Shown here: piece after piece, positions 1 through 7,100 of the stretch
Numbering within the stretch: position 1 is the first letter of the stretch
Layout of the letters: every line of letters begins with the position of its first letter
Program-made: the position numbers and the translations under genes
DNA from: Trueperaceae bacterium
Lineage (GTDB): Bacteria; Deinococcota; Deinococci; Deinococcales; Trueperaceae
Reading direction: 5' to 3'
DNA length: 8,630 nt
Assembly (NCBI GenBank): GCA_007130355.1
Contig: SLSQ01000042.1
Coordinates: 1-8,630 of the forward strand
The notes under the pieces: generated by a model
Database searches by the model: none
Seen by the model: the letters and a program-made list of their open reading frames with translations, nothing else
Told to the model about the DNA's origin: nothing

Positions 1-1
1 C

Positions 2-202
2 GTCCTGGTCGCCAGCGCCGCCGTCACCACCCGCGCCCGTCTGCGCGCCGCCGTCGGCCTGCTCGAACGCCTCGGCGTCCGCACGGTCGGCACCGTCGCC
101 ACGCACCTGCCGCGCAAACCCGGCGGCGCGCCGGACGAAGAATCGTCGTACGGGTACGGCTACGGGTACGGGGCGAAGGGGACGCGGCGGGCGGGGTCGT
201 AG
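2..202 (+). CDS. C-terminal fragment of a polysaccharide tyrosine autokinase (BY-kinase / Wzz-CpsD type)
   Basis: Only the last 66 residues are inside the window; the reading frame enters at base 2 and stops at TAG 200-202. The fragment reads VLVASAAVTTRARLRAAVGL..., then a strand resembling VRTVGTVATHLP, then a short tail with four Tyr-Gly pairs (YGYGYGYG) and basic residues. In bacterial tyrosine kinases of the CpsD/Wzc type the ATPase core ends with this pattern (a strand giving VLVV, a helix with LRRALELLE, a strand giving VLGVVLN) and is followed by a Tyr-rich autophosphorylation tail. Such kinases act at the inner membrane to control chain length and export of exopolysaccharide. The N-terminal chain-length domain and Walker motifs lie upstream of the window and cannot be checked. 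It could also be a stand-alone CpsD-like kinase. Family assignment is fairly sure; exact type is not. Confidence 0.75.
   Translation, partial: VLVASAAVTTRARLRAAVGLLERLGVRTVGTVATHLPRKPGGAPDEESSYGYGYGYGAKGTRRAGS
149..172 (+). repeat. Hexanucleotide tandem repeat encoding Tyr-Gly x4
   Basis: Four in-frame copies of TACGGN (TACGGG, TACGGC, TACGGG, TACGGG) encode the Tyr-Gly cluster in the tail of the tyrosine kinase. Such a repeat could change copy number by slippage and alter the number of phosphorylatable tyrosines; that consequence is inference. Confidence 0.8.
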
Positions 203-357
203 GGGGACCGGGGCTCCGCCGTTTCAAGGTTCAGGGGTCGGCCAAAAACCACGGCACGGCGTAGGCGACGGCTCCGCTGCGGCGTACTGGGCGGCTCGTG
301 CCCACCGCACCACGGCTCGCTTCCGGTCCTCGCCAACGCGCGCCCTTCAACGTGCGG

Positions 358-363
358 CATGAT
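358..363 (+). promoter_or_regulatory. Possible -10 element (CATGAT) for a leaderless start at 370
   Basis: CATGAT sits exactly 6 nt before ATG 370. No convincing Shine-Dalgarno sequence precedes this ATG, and a -10-like hexamer at this distance is the pattern of leaderless transcripts. The same arrangement occurs before 3637 and 7881. No good -35 box is visible, and CATGAT matches TANNNT at four of six positions only loosely, so this is weak evidence taken alone. Confidence 0.3.
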
Positions 364-369
364 GGTCCC

Positions 370-780
370 ATGCCCGGAGCCGACTACCAGGACGCGCACG
401 ACCGGCACTGGGACGACGCCGAGCTCCTGTTGCGCTCCGACCGACTCGCCAACGCGGATCACCTGTACGGACTGTCCGCCGAGTGCGGGCTGAAGGCCGT
501 GATGCGTTCGCAGGGTGCGCTTCCGATGAAGGGCGATGCGCCCGAACGAAAGGACCACAAGGTGCACATCGACCGGTTCTGGGACACGTACTCGGCGTAC
601 ACCTCGGGTCGCGCCTCGCTGCGGCTTGGCGACGTGAACCCGTTCAACGATTGGTCCGTCGCGCAGAGGTACATGCACCGTGACCGAGTCACCACCGAGT
701 CGGTGCAGACGCATCGACGAGGCGCGAAGCAGGTCCGGGACTTGGTCCGCAGCGCCCGCTGGGACGGGAGCATCCGGTGA
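370..780 (+). CDS. Small helical protein resembling HEPN-domain proteins, first gene of three-gene operon
   Basis: 136 residues, mostly charged and helical. Residues 14-45 (HWDDAELLLRSDRLANADHL then YGLSAECGLKAV) match the pattern of HEPN-like proteins, where a helix with D-A-x-x-L-L and a following helix with DHLYG-AEC-LK-- pack together. The C-terminal half contains NDWSVAQRYMHRD (residues 93-105), also reminiscent of the family. A canonical R-x4-6-H ribonuclease motif is not obvious; R106 and H115 are 8 residues apart. ATG 370 is preferred over GTG 298 because the extra 24 residues are Pro/Arg-rich and unlike a domain, and a -10-like hexamer lies 6 nt upstream. The stop overlaps the next start by 4 bp (GTGA), so it is translated with the ATPase that follows. 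HEPN proteins are often RNases or structural partners in toxin-antitoxin and defence systems; an RNase role here is not shown. Gene call good, family call moderate. Confidence 0.7.
   Translation: MPGADYQDAHDRHWDDAELLLRSDRLANADHLYGLSAECGLKAVMRSQGALPMKGDAPERKDHKVHIDRFWDTYSAYTSGRASLRLGDVNPFNDWSVAQRYMHRDRVTTESVQTHRRGAKQVRDLVRSARWDGSIR
766..770 (+). promoter_or_regulatory. Shine-Dalgarno sequence for GTG 777
   Basis: GGGAG inside the 3' end of the upstream gene, 6 nt before GTG 777. It supports GTG 777 as the start and translational coupling through the GTGA overlap. Confidence 0.6.
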
Positions 781-2099
781 GCCTCACGTTCGACGGCATC
801 CTTCCAGCCGTTCGGAGGGCGTTCCACGACGTCCGCGCATCCGTTCCCGAGAACGCGGTCCTCGTGAACCGCGATCTATCGGGCCGGGTCCGACTCATCG
901 TGCGGGAGGTGCACGAAACGAACTCCGAACTTCGGCCCCTCCTCGAACGCGTCGCTCACGACCTCCACCGGAACCTCGGCCCCCACGGCGTGCCTGCGTC
1001 CGGTGCGCTCCTGTTCGAACCGGACTTCGACGCGGTTCTCGCGTCCAGTGCGCCGTTTCCCCTGTACGACGACGCGTCCGACGTGCTCGTCGCGGACCGC
1101 CTCGCGCTCGAAACCGATTGGAACGTCGCGGACGTATCCCCGTCGACGCCGCGGATCGTCTTCTACTCGGTCAAGGGCGGCGTTGGACGCTCCACCGCCC
1201 TCGCAGCCGCCGCCTGGGGCCTTGCGGAACGGGGTGAGCGCGTCCTCGTCGTCGATCTGGACCTCGAGTCGCCGGGGCTGTCCACCACCATCCTTCCAGA
1301 CGACCGGCGACCCACGTTCGGCCTCGTCGATTGGCTGGTCGAAGACCAGGTCGGAGCGGGCGACCTCGTTGCGCGCGACATGGTCGCCGCGAGCGGACTC
1401 CACAGCGACCAAGACGTACTCGTCGTGCCGGCCCACGGTGCCGACCCTGGCGAGTACATCGCGAAGCTCGGACGTGCCTGGGTACCCAAGGTCGAATCGG
1501 ACGGAAACCGGATCCCCTGGGCGACCCGGGTGCATCGCGTGCTCACGGAACTCGAGCAGCGACACGACCGGACCGTCGTCCTCCTCGACGCACGCTCAGG
1601 ACTGGACGAGATCGCTGCGCTCAGCGTCGTGGGACTCGGCGCCGAGTTGGTACTCGCGTTCGCGACCGACGCGCCGACGACCTGGAGCGCCTACGGCATC
1701 CTGTTCGAGCACTGGAAGAAGCTCGGCGTGGCGCACCGAATTCGCGACCGCCTCCAGGTCGTCGGTTCGCTCGTGCCTGGAGAGGATCCAGCGGACTACA
1801 TGCGCGCCGTACGGGAACACGCTTGGTCGACGTTCCTCGCCACCATGTACGACGATGCGCCGCCAACGGGCGCGTCGGGGGTCGTCTCCGAGCCACGAGA
1901 CCTGTTCAGTTTCGACCTGAGCGAGGACAGCGCGCCCCATGCGCCATGGCCGGTTCGGTGGAGTCCGTCGTTCGCGTCCCTGGCGACCCTGCACGGTCGA
2001 CTGGCCCATACGGATGCGACGCAGGTCGATGCGGCCTTCGGCAGGCTGATCTCCGAAATCGCCACCTTCACCGGCCGACGTGACACGATCGACCCATGA
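777..2099 (+). CDS. ParA/MinD-like P-loop ATPase with arginine in the Walker A motif
   Basis: 440 residues. Residues 1-120 are an N-terminal region of mixed charge that I do not recognise. From residue 126 a SIMIBI-class ATPase begins: RIVFYSVKGGVGRST (126-140), with the signature lysine K133 present but R138 at the place of the usual GK[T/S] lysine. VLVVDLDLESPGLS (156-169, D160) matches the A' motif and VVLLDARSGLDE (267-278, D271) the Walker B strand. The KGG-G-ST / DLDLESPG / D-R-G combination is typical of ParA/MinD-type ATPases that sit next to STAND-like ATPases in accessory operons. ParA proteins usually dimerise with ATP sandwiched between them, and the retained first lysine would serve that. 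No DNA-binding helix-turn-helix or membrane-targeting helix is evident. It overlaps its upstream neighbour by 4 bp (GTGA) and its downstream neighbour by 4 bp (ATGA), so the three products probably work together. Partition of DNA is unlikely without a ParB or centromere nearby. Fold call firm, role unknown. Confidence 0.88.
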   Translation: MSLTFDGILPAVRRAFHDVRASVPENAVLVNRDLSGRVRLIVREVHETNSELRPLLERVAHDLHRNLGPHGVPASGALLFEPDFDAVLASSAPFPLYDDASDVLVADRLALETDWNVADVSPSTPRIVFYSVKGGVGRSTALAAAAWGLAERGERVLVVDLDLESPGLSTTILPDDRRPTFGLVDWLVEDQVGAGDLVARDMVAASGLHSDQDVLVVPAHGADPGEYIAKLGRAWVPKVESDGNRIPWATRVHRVLTELEQRHDRTVVLLDARSGLDEIAALSVVGLGAELVLAFATDAPTTWSAYGILFEHWKKLGVAHRIRDRLQVVGSLVPGEDPADYMRAVREHAWSTFLATMYDDAPPTGASGVVSEPRDLFSFDLSEDSAPHAPWPVRWSPSFASLATLHGRLAHTDATQVDAAFGRLISEIATFTGRRDTIDP

Positions 2100-3541
2100 C
2101 GACCCCCAGGTCGCTACGAAGCGCGATCCTTTCGACCGCTCTGCACGACCTCGCCATCGGCGGGACGCCTCCCGAAGCGCGTCACGTGTTCACGCCGCCC
2201 GGTCACCGACGTGCGCTTCGTCCGAACGTGGCCCTCGTCGTCGGCACGCGTGGAGCGGGCAAGACGTTCTGGTCGTCCGCCCTACGCGATCCGAACGTTC
2301 GAAAGCTCCTCGGGCACGTCGCGAACGTAGGCCTCGAGGGCGTCGACGTCGACGTCGGTCACGCCGAACGCCCCGACCCGGACCGCTATCCGGACGACGA
2401 ACGTCTCGCGACCTTCGGGCAAGACACCGATCCGAGTACCGTCTGGCGAGCCGTCGTCGTACGTTGGTACGAACGGATCCTCGGAACCGCGACCACCGAC
2501 GCGTCGTGGCTCGACAGCATCGAACAGGTGGCCCGCGACCCGGAAGCGTACGCCCGGCTCGCCGACCGCGCGAACGCGCACCTTCACGACACCGGCCGGC
2601 ACGCGCTGCTCGTCTTCGACGCGTTGGACCGAATCGGCCACGATTGGCGCACCCGTGCCGCGTCCACGAAGGGCCTTCTTCAGGTCGTACTGCAGCTTCG
2701 GTCGTACGAGCGTTTGCACGCGAAGGTGTTCCTCCGAGAGGACGCGCTCGACCGCACCGAAACCACCGCGTTCCCGGACGCCTCCAAGCTGCTCGCCGAA
2801 CGCGCCGAACTCGAATGGTCCTCCCTGGACCTCCACGGCCTGCTTTGGCAGTACCTGCTCAACGCCGAAGAACCGCACGGATCCTGCCTCCGGCGCCACT
2901 TCACGTCCGTGGTCGAGCGAGAGCCGGAACGACCCGGCCGCGAACTTTGGACGCTCCCGAACTCCGTACGCTCGCACGAGCCCTCGCTCAAGGCCCTCTT
3001 CGAATCGCTCGCCGGACCGTGGATGGGCGCGAACCACCGCAGGGGAGCGACGTTCCCCTGGATCGTCACGCACCTTGCCGACGCGAACGGACGCACGGCA
3101 CCACGGCCGTTCCTCCGTGCCATCGGCGTCGCCGCCGAACGCACCGACGAACGAACGCCCGAGCACGAACGCACCCTGCACGTCGAGGCGATCAAGGCCG
3201 GCGTCCAAGCGGCCTCGCGCGGCCGCGTCGACGAACTGCTCGAAGATCACGCCTGGGCGGCGGACCCGATGCGTACACTCGAAGGCCTGAACGTCCCGTG
3301 CACCTTCGACGACGTCGTCGCACGCTGGCACGATCGGCTCGGTCTCCACCCGCCGGACACGATCGTCGCCGCGCTCCCACCCAACGAAGCGAATCTCGGC
3401 TGGGCCGGCGTTCGTGAGGCGCTCGAACGGATCGGCGTGTTCGAGCGGCTGCGCGACGGACGCGTGAACCTCCCCGACCTGTACCGCGTCGGCCTATCGA
3501 TCGGCCGGAAGGGCGGAGTACGCCCCGTCGTGCGGCGATAG
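2096..3541 (+). CDS. STAND/Sll1717-like P-loop ATPase, third gene of the operon
   Basis: 481 residues. Walker A is GTRGAGKT (50-57), Walker B is LLVFDALD (171-178), and a strand with an arginine (VFLREDALDR, 211-220) followed by a segment ending in ELEWSSLDLHGLL (238-250) matches ATPases of the Sll1717-like group, in which a sensor-type Arg strand precedes an LEWS-type motif. The C terminus (residues 437-477, ending DLYRVGLSIGRKGGVRP) looks like a winged-helix-type tail seen in the same ATPases. ATG 2096 overlaps the upstream stop as ATGA; no separate ribosome-binding site is visible, so translation is probably coupled. STAND-like ATPases act as sensors or switches in signalling and immunity systems; the input this one detects cannot be read from the sequence. 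No nuclease or other effector domain is visible in it, so any effector activity would have to come from the HEPN-like partner or be undiscovered. P-loop call firm, subfamily moderate. Confidence 0.85.
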   Translation: MTTPRSLRSAILSTALHDLAIGGTPPEARHVFTPPGHRRALRPNVALVVGTRGAGKTFWSSALRDPNVRKLLGHVANVGLEGVDVDVGHAERPDPDRYPDDERLATFGQDTDPSTVWRAVVVRWYERILGTATTDASWLDSIEQVARDPEAYARLADRANAHLHDTGRHALLVFDALDRIGHDWRTRAASTKGLLQVVLQLRSYERLHAKVFLREDALDRTETTAFPDASKLLAERAELEWSSLDLHGLLWQYLLNAEEPHGSCLRRHFTSVVEREPERPGRELWTLPNSVRSHEPSLKALFESLAGPWMGANHRRGATFPWIVTHLADANGRTAPRPFLRAIGVAAERTDERTPEHERTLHVEAIKAGVQAASRGRVDELLEDHAWAADPMRTLEGLNVPCTFDDVVARWHDRLGLHPPDTIVAALPPNEANLGWAGVREALERIGVFERLRDGRVNLPDLYRVGLSIGRKGGVRPVVRR

Positions 3542-3563
3542 TGCGGACGGGTCCGAAATGCCC

Positions 3564-3593
3564 CCGTGCGCGGCGCCCTCGTGCCGCCCACGG
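3564..3593 (+). terminator. Stem-loop after the three-gene operon, possible terminator without U-tract
   Basis: CCGTG-c-GCGGC, loop gccctcgt, GCCGC-c-CACGG: ten base pairs interrupted by one C-C mismatch with an 8-nt loop, beginning 22 nt after the operon stop. No T-run follows. Hairpins without a U-tract also lie after the protease gene and after the nucleotidyltransferase gene, which suggests they mark transcript ends, but termination is inferred. Confidence 0.4.
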
Positions 3594-3624
3594 ACGTGAT
3601 CATGAACCCGACGCGCACGCAACG

Positions 3625-3630
3625 TATCCT
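3625..3630 (+). promoter_or_regulatory. -10-like element TATCCT for a leaderless start at 3637
   Basis: TATCCT fits TANNNT and sits exactly 6 nt before ATG 3637, with no Shine-Dalgarno between. It supports ATG 3637 over the GTG at 3541, and suggests that the antitoxin gene has its own promoter. No strong -35 box is seen. Confidence 0.4.
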
Positions 3631-3636
3631 CGCCCC

Positions 3637-3861
3637 ATGAAGGTCACCCGCAAAGGCCAGGTCACGATCCCCGCGGCCGTACGCGAGAAACACGGGCTTC
3701 ATCCGCACACGGAGGTCGAGTTCCGCTCGGAGGGAGATCGTGTCTACCTGGTCCGTGTCGAACGATCGGACCCCCCGGGACGCTGGATCGTGGACCGCAT
3801 GCGGGGCACGCTTCGTGCGTCCCTGTCGACGGACGACGTCATGAAGCTTACACGCGAGTGA
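3637..3861 (+). CDS. AbrB/SpoVT-type (VapB/MazE-like) antitoxin, apparently orphan
   Basis: 74 residues. MKVTRKGQVTIPAAVREKHG at the N terminus is the hallmark of the swapped-hairpin AbrB DNA-binding domain, which dimerises and binds operator DNA. The C-terminal part (GRWIVDRMRGTL, then LSTDDVMKLTRE) is the toxin-binding tail typical of VapB antitoxins paired with VapC PIN-domain RNases. ATG 3637 is chosen because family members begin with this MxVTxKGQVTIP pattern; the GTG at 3541 would add 32 Arg/Pro-rich residues. It starts 95 nt after the operon and a hairpin lies between, so it is probably a separate unit. A VapC gene would be expected directly downstream, overlapping its stop, but none is intact. 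It may survive as a stand-alone regulator or as the remnant of a broken pair. Confidence 0.88.
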   Translation: MKVTRKGQVTIPAAVREKHGLHPHTEVEFRSEGDRVYLVRVERSDPPGRWIVDRMRGTLRASLSTDDVMKLTRE

Positions 3862-4063
3862 TCGACGCCACGACGGTCCTCGTCGACGGCGACGGGCGCG
3901 TCGACGTTCGTACCGAGAGCTCAACGTGGCCGCCGCCAACCCCCAGCGCGCGCTCGACCGATGCGATTCTCGGCCTTCCGGTACCGGTTCCAACGACGCA
4001 CCACGCCGAGCGTTCGGCGAACGATGCGACCTCCGTGCTACGTTGACGGTCTTCGTACCGTAG
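3858..4063 (+). pseudogene. Possible remnant of a VapC/PIN-domain toxin
   Basis: A GTG at 3858 overlaps the antitoxin stop by 4 bp, exactly where vapC normally begins. Its first codons give VIDATTVLVD, which resembles the PIN first strand (VDTNVLV), where an Asp binds metal. The frame then loses resemblance and stops at 4046 as a 62-codon ORF. In another frame YRELNVAAANPQRALDR (from 3911) resembles the YAEL segment of PIN proteins, and that frame closes at TAG 4061-4063. The arrangement would fit an internal deletion and frameshift. The similarity is short and judged by eye, so this is a weak call; the stretch may be plain intergenic DNA. Confidence 0.25.
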
Positions 4064-4114
4064 GTTTCTCGCACCGTCGCGCACGCGCCCTCGGGCGTCG
4101 CTGGCCCGACGTCC

Positions 4115-4121
4115 GAGGAGG
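4115..4121 (+). promoter_or_regulatory. Shine-Dalgarno GAGGAGG deciding GTG 4128
   Basis: GAGGAGG ends 6 nt before GTG 4128, a strong ribosome-binding site. Unlike the genes at 370 and 3637, this gene is therefore expected to have a leader. A TTGACG box at 4043-4048 could be a -35 element, but no good -10 lies at 16-18 nt from it. Confidence 0.75.
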
Positions 4122-4127
4122 GACACC

Positions 4128-7100
4128 GTGCCCGACGCACCCCGCCCCCGTGCGCACGACCGCCGCGTGATCGTGAAGCTCCGCCCCGGAGGGTCGCTCC
4201 GCGCCGCCGAGGCGCGCGCCGACCTGCGCCCCCTCGCCGGCGATCCCGGCGCCCTCGACCTCGCCGGCGCGCCCGCCTGGTACCTGGCCGACCTGCCCGA
4301 CGGCGCCGAGCACCCGTGGGACCTGGCGCACGCCCGCGTCGCCGACCAACTGGGCCTCGCCCCCGATGACGTACTGTTCGTCGAACCCGACCTGGCGAAC
4401 GAGATCTACCCCGATCCCACCGCGCCCCCGCCGGACGGACGCCCGCCCGGAACGCCCGCCGGCCCGTGGGCCGCTGCGGCCCCCGTCGGCGAGGCGTGCG
4501 ATCCGGTCCCGCAGGACGGCTCGGGCGGCAAGGCGCTCGGGCCGGAACCGCTCTGGCACCTGGGCCCTAACTTCAGCCAGCTCGCAGGCGCCCGCGCCGC
4601 CGTCGCGTCCACCGAGCCACGCGTACGGATCGCGCACCTCGACACCGGCTACCAGCCGGCACACGCCACCACGCCCCGGCACGTCGCGCGCCGGCTGGAG
4701 CGCAGCTTCGTGCCGGGCGACGCCCACCGCGACCGCGCCACCGACCCGAACCGCCCCGTGTTCCTCCTGGACGCGTCCGGACACGGGACCGGCACCCTGA
4801 GCCTGCTGGCGGGACGCGGCGTGCCCGAGCTGGGCGCGGGCGATCGGGGCGCGGGCGATCGCGGCATGAACGATCGCGACGCGCGCGGGAGCGACCTCGG
4901 CGGCGCCCCCGACGCGGAGGTGGTGCCGCTCCGCATCGCCGACCGCGTGGTGCTGTTCTACTCCAGCGCCTTCGCCGAGGCGCTTTCGTACGCGGTCCGA
5001 GTCGGGTGCGACGTGGCCTCGCTGAGCATGGGCGGCCTGCCGTCCCGCGTCTGGCGCGAGACGGTCGACGACGCCTACCTGAACGGCCTCTTCCTGGTCG
5101 CCGCCGCCGGCAACAACTTCGCCGGCCTGCCCACGCGGCACGTGGTGTACCCCGCCCGCTACGGCCGCGTGATCGCCGCCTGCGGCGCGATGGCGGACGG
5201 GTCGCCGTACGACGGCCTGCGTGGACTCGCGATGCAGGGCAACCACGGGCCCGCCAGCGTCATGGACAGCGCCCTGGCGGCGTACACGCCGAACGTCCCC
5301 TGGGCGCGCTTCGGCTGCCACGACCTCGCGCGCCACGACGGGCAGGGCACCTCCGCCGCCACGCCCCAGATCGCGGCGGCCGCGGCACTCTGGCTCGAAC
5401 GGTACAAGCACGACCTGCCGCGCGACTGGCGCCGGGTCGAGGCAGTCCGCCACGCCCTGTTCACGAGCGCCCGCGCCGGCGGGTCCGACGCGCTCGGCCG
5501 CGGGATCGTCCGCGCCCAGGCGGCGCTGGCGGTCCGACCCCGCCTGGACCTGCCGCGCACGCCGTCCGATCCGGACACGTTCCCGTTCCTGCGGCTGCTG
5601 ACCGGCCTCGGGATCGACGCGCCCTCGCCGCGCGAGGCGATGTTCGACCTCGAGCTCGTGCAGCGGTGGACGGTCGACCCGCGCCTGCAGGAACGGATCC
5701 CCGACCCGCACGCGGCGACGTCCGTGCCCAGCGACACGCTGCGCGAGGCGATGGAGATCCTGATCGAGGACGACGGCGTGTCCCGCGCCCTGCGGCGCCA
5801 CCTGGCCGCTCGCTACCCGACCGTGGTCGGGCGACCGCCGCCCGCTCCGTCCCGTGCGTCCGGCGCCGCTACGCCGCGGGCCGCGGCGCCCCTTCGCGAT
5901 CCGGATCCCGACCGGCGCGTCCCGCCCTACCGGCGCCTGCGGGTCTACACCCACGACCCCGGGTTCGCGACCCGACTGGACACCGCCGGCGTGGCCGAGA
6001 CCACCCTGCGGGTGCGCTGGGAACCGCTCGAACCGGGACCGATCGGGGCGTACCTGGAGGTCGACGACGTCGACGCCTCCGGCCTGCGGCACGCGCCGGT
6101 GGACCTCGACCACCCGCACCTGCTGGCGCAGGACGGTTGGGCGCCGTCGGAGGGGAACCCGCAGTTCCACCAGCAGATGACGTACGCGGTGGCGATGACG
6201 ACGATCGCGCGGTTCGAGGCGGCCCTCGGCCGACCGGTGCTGTGGCGACCGCGCGCGGTGCGCGCGAACGCGCGGGACGAGCGCGCCTACGTGCCGCGCC
6301 TCACCCTGCGGCCGCACGGCCTCGCGCACGCCAACGCCCACTACCGACCGAGCGACGTCTCGGTCGCGTTCGGATCGTTCGACGCGAGCGACGCGGCACC
6401 CGGCGTGGTCGTACCCGGCGCCCGCGTGCACGCCTGCCTCTCGCACGGCATCATCGCGCACGAGCTCACCCACGCGGTGGTCGACGGCATGAACCCGGCG
6501 TGGGCGGAGCCGTCCAATCCCGACGTGCTCGCCCTGCACGAGGCGTTCGCCGACGTCGTCGCCCTCATGCAGCAGCTCATGGTGCCCGACCTGCTGGCGC
6601 ACGAGCTCGCCCGCAGCGGGGGCGACCTCGAGTCCGAGACGACGCTCGGCGCCCTGGCGGTACGGCTCGGGCACGCGAGCGGACGAGGCGGGCCGCTGCG
6701 CGACGCGATCGGCACGATCCGGGACGGCGTCTGGACCCGGCGCGCGCCCGACCCGACCGCCCTGACGCGTCTGGTCTCGCCCCACGCCCGCGGCGCGGTG
6801 CTGGTGGCGGCCGTGTTCGACGCGTTCCTCGCCGTCTACCGGCAGCGCACCGCCGACCTGTTCCGCATCGCGCGCGCCGGCGACGGTCGCGTCGGAGACG
6901 GTCGCGCCGCCGACGGGGATCTCCACCCCGACCTGGTCGGCCGTCTGGCCGGTGAGGCGACCACCGCCGCCCGCCACGTGCAGACGATGTGCATCCGGGC
7001 GCTCGACTACCTGCCGCCGGTCGACCCGACCTTCTTCGAGTACCTGCGCGCACTGATCAGCGCCGACGTCGACCTGGTCCGCGACGACCGCTACGACTAC

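Noticed and set aside
298..369. GTG 298 as an earlier start for the HEPN-like protein
   Set aside because: The extra 24 residues are Pro/Arg-rich with no domain likeness, and ATG 370 has a -10-like hexamer 6 nt upstream.
203..369. Search for a terminator or RNA gene after the tyrosine kinase
   Set aside because: Only a 4-bp pairing (GGTC 195-198 with GACC 206-209) was found; no tRNA-like or riboswitch-like structure is evident.
777..2099. Plasmid or chromosome partition function for the ParA-like gene
   Set aside because: No ParB gene or iterated centromere-like repeats are present, and the partner genes are of other families.
3541..3636. GTG 3541 as start of a 106-residue form of the antitoxin, overlapping the operon stop
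   Set aside because: The added part is Arg/Pro-rich and unlike the family, which begins at MKVTRKGQVTIP; a hairpin also lies within it.
4043..4071. TTGACG (4043-4048) as -35 of a promoter for the protease gene
   Set aside because: No acceptable -10 lies 16-18 nt downstream. The nearby hairpin ACGGT-cttcgt-ACCGT (4046-4061) is only 5 bp.
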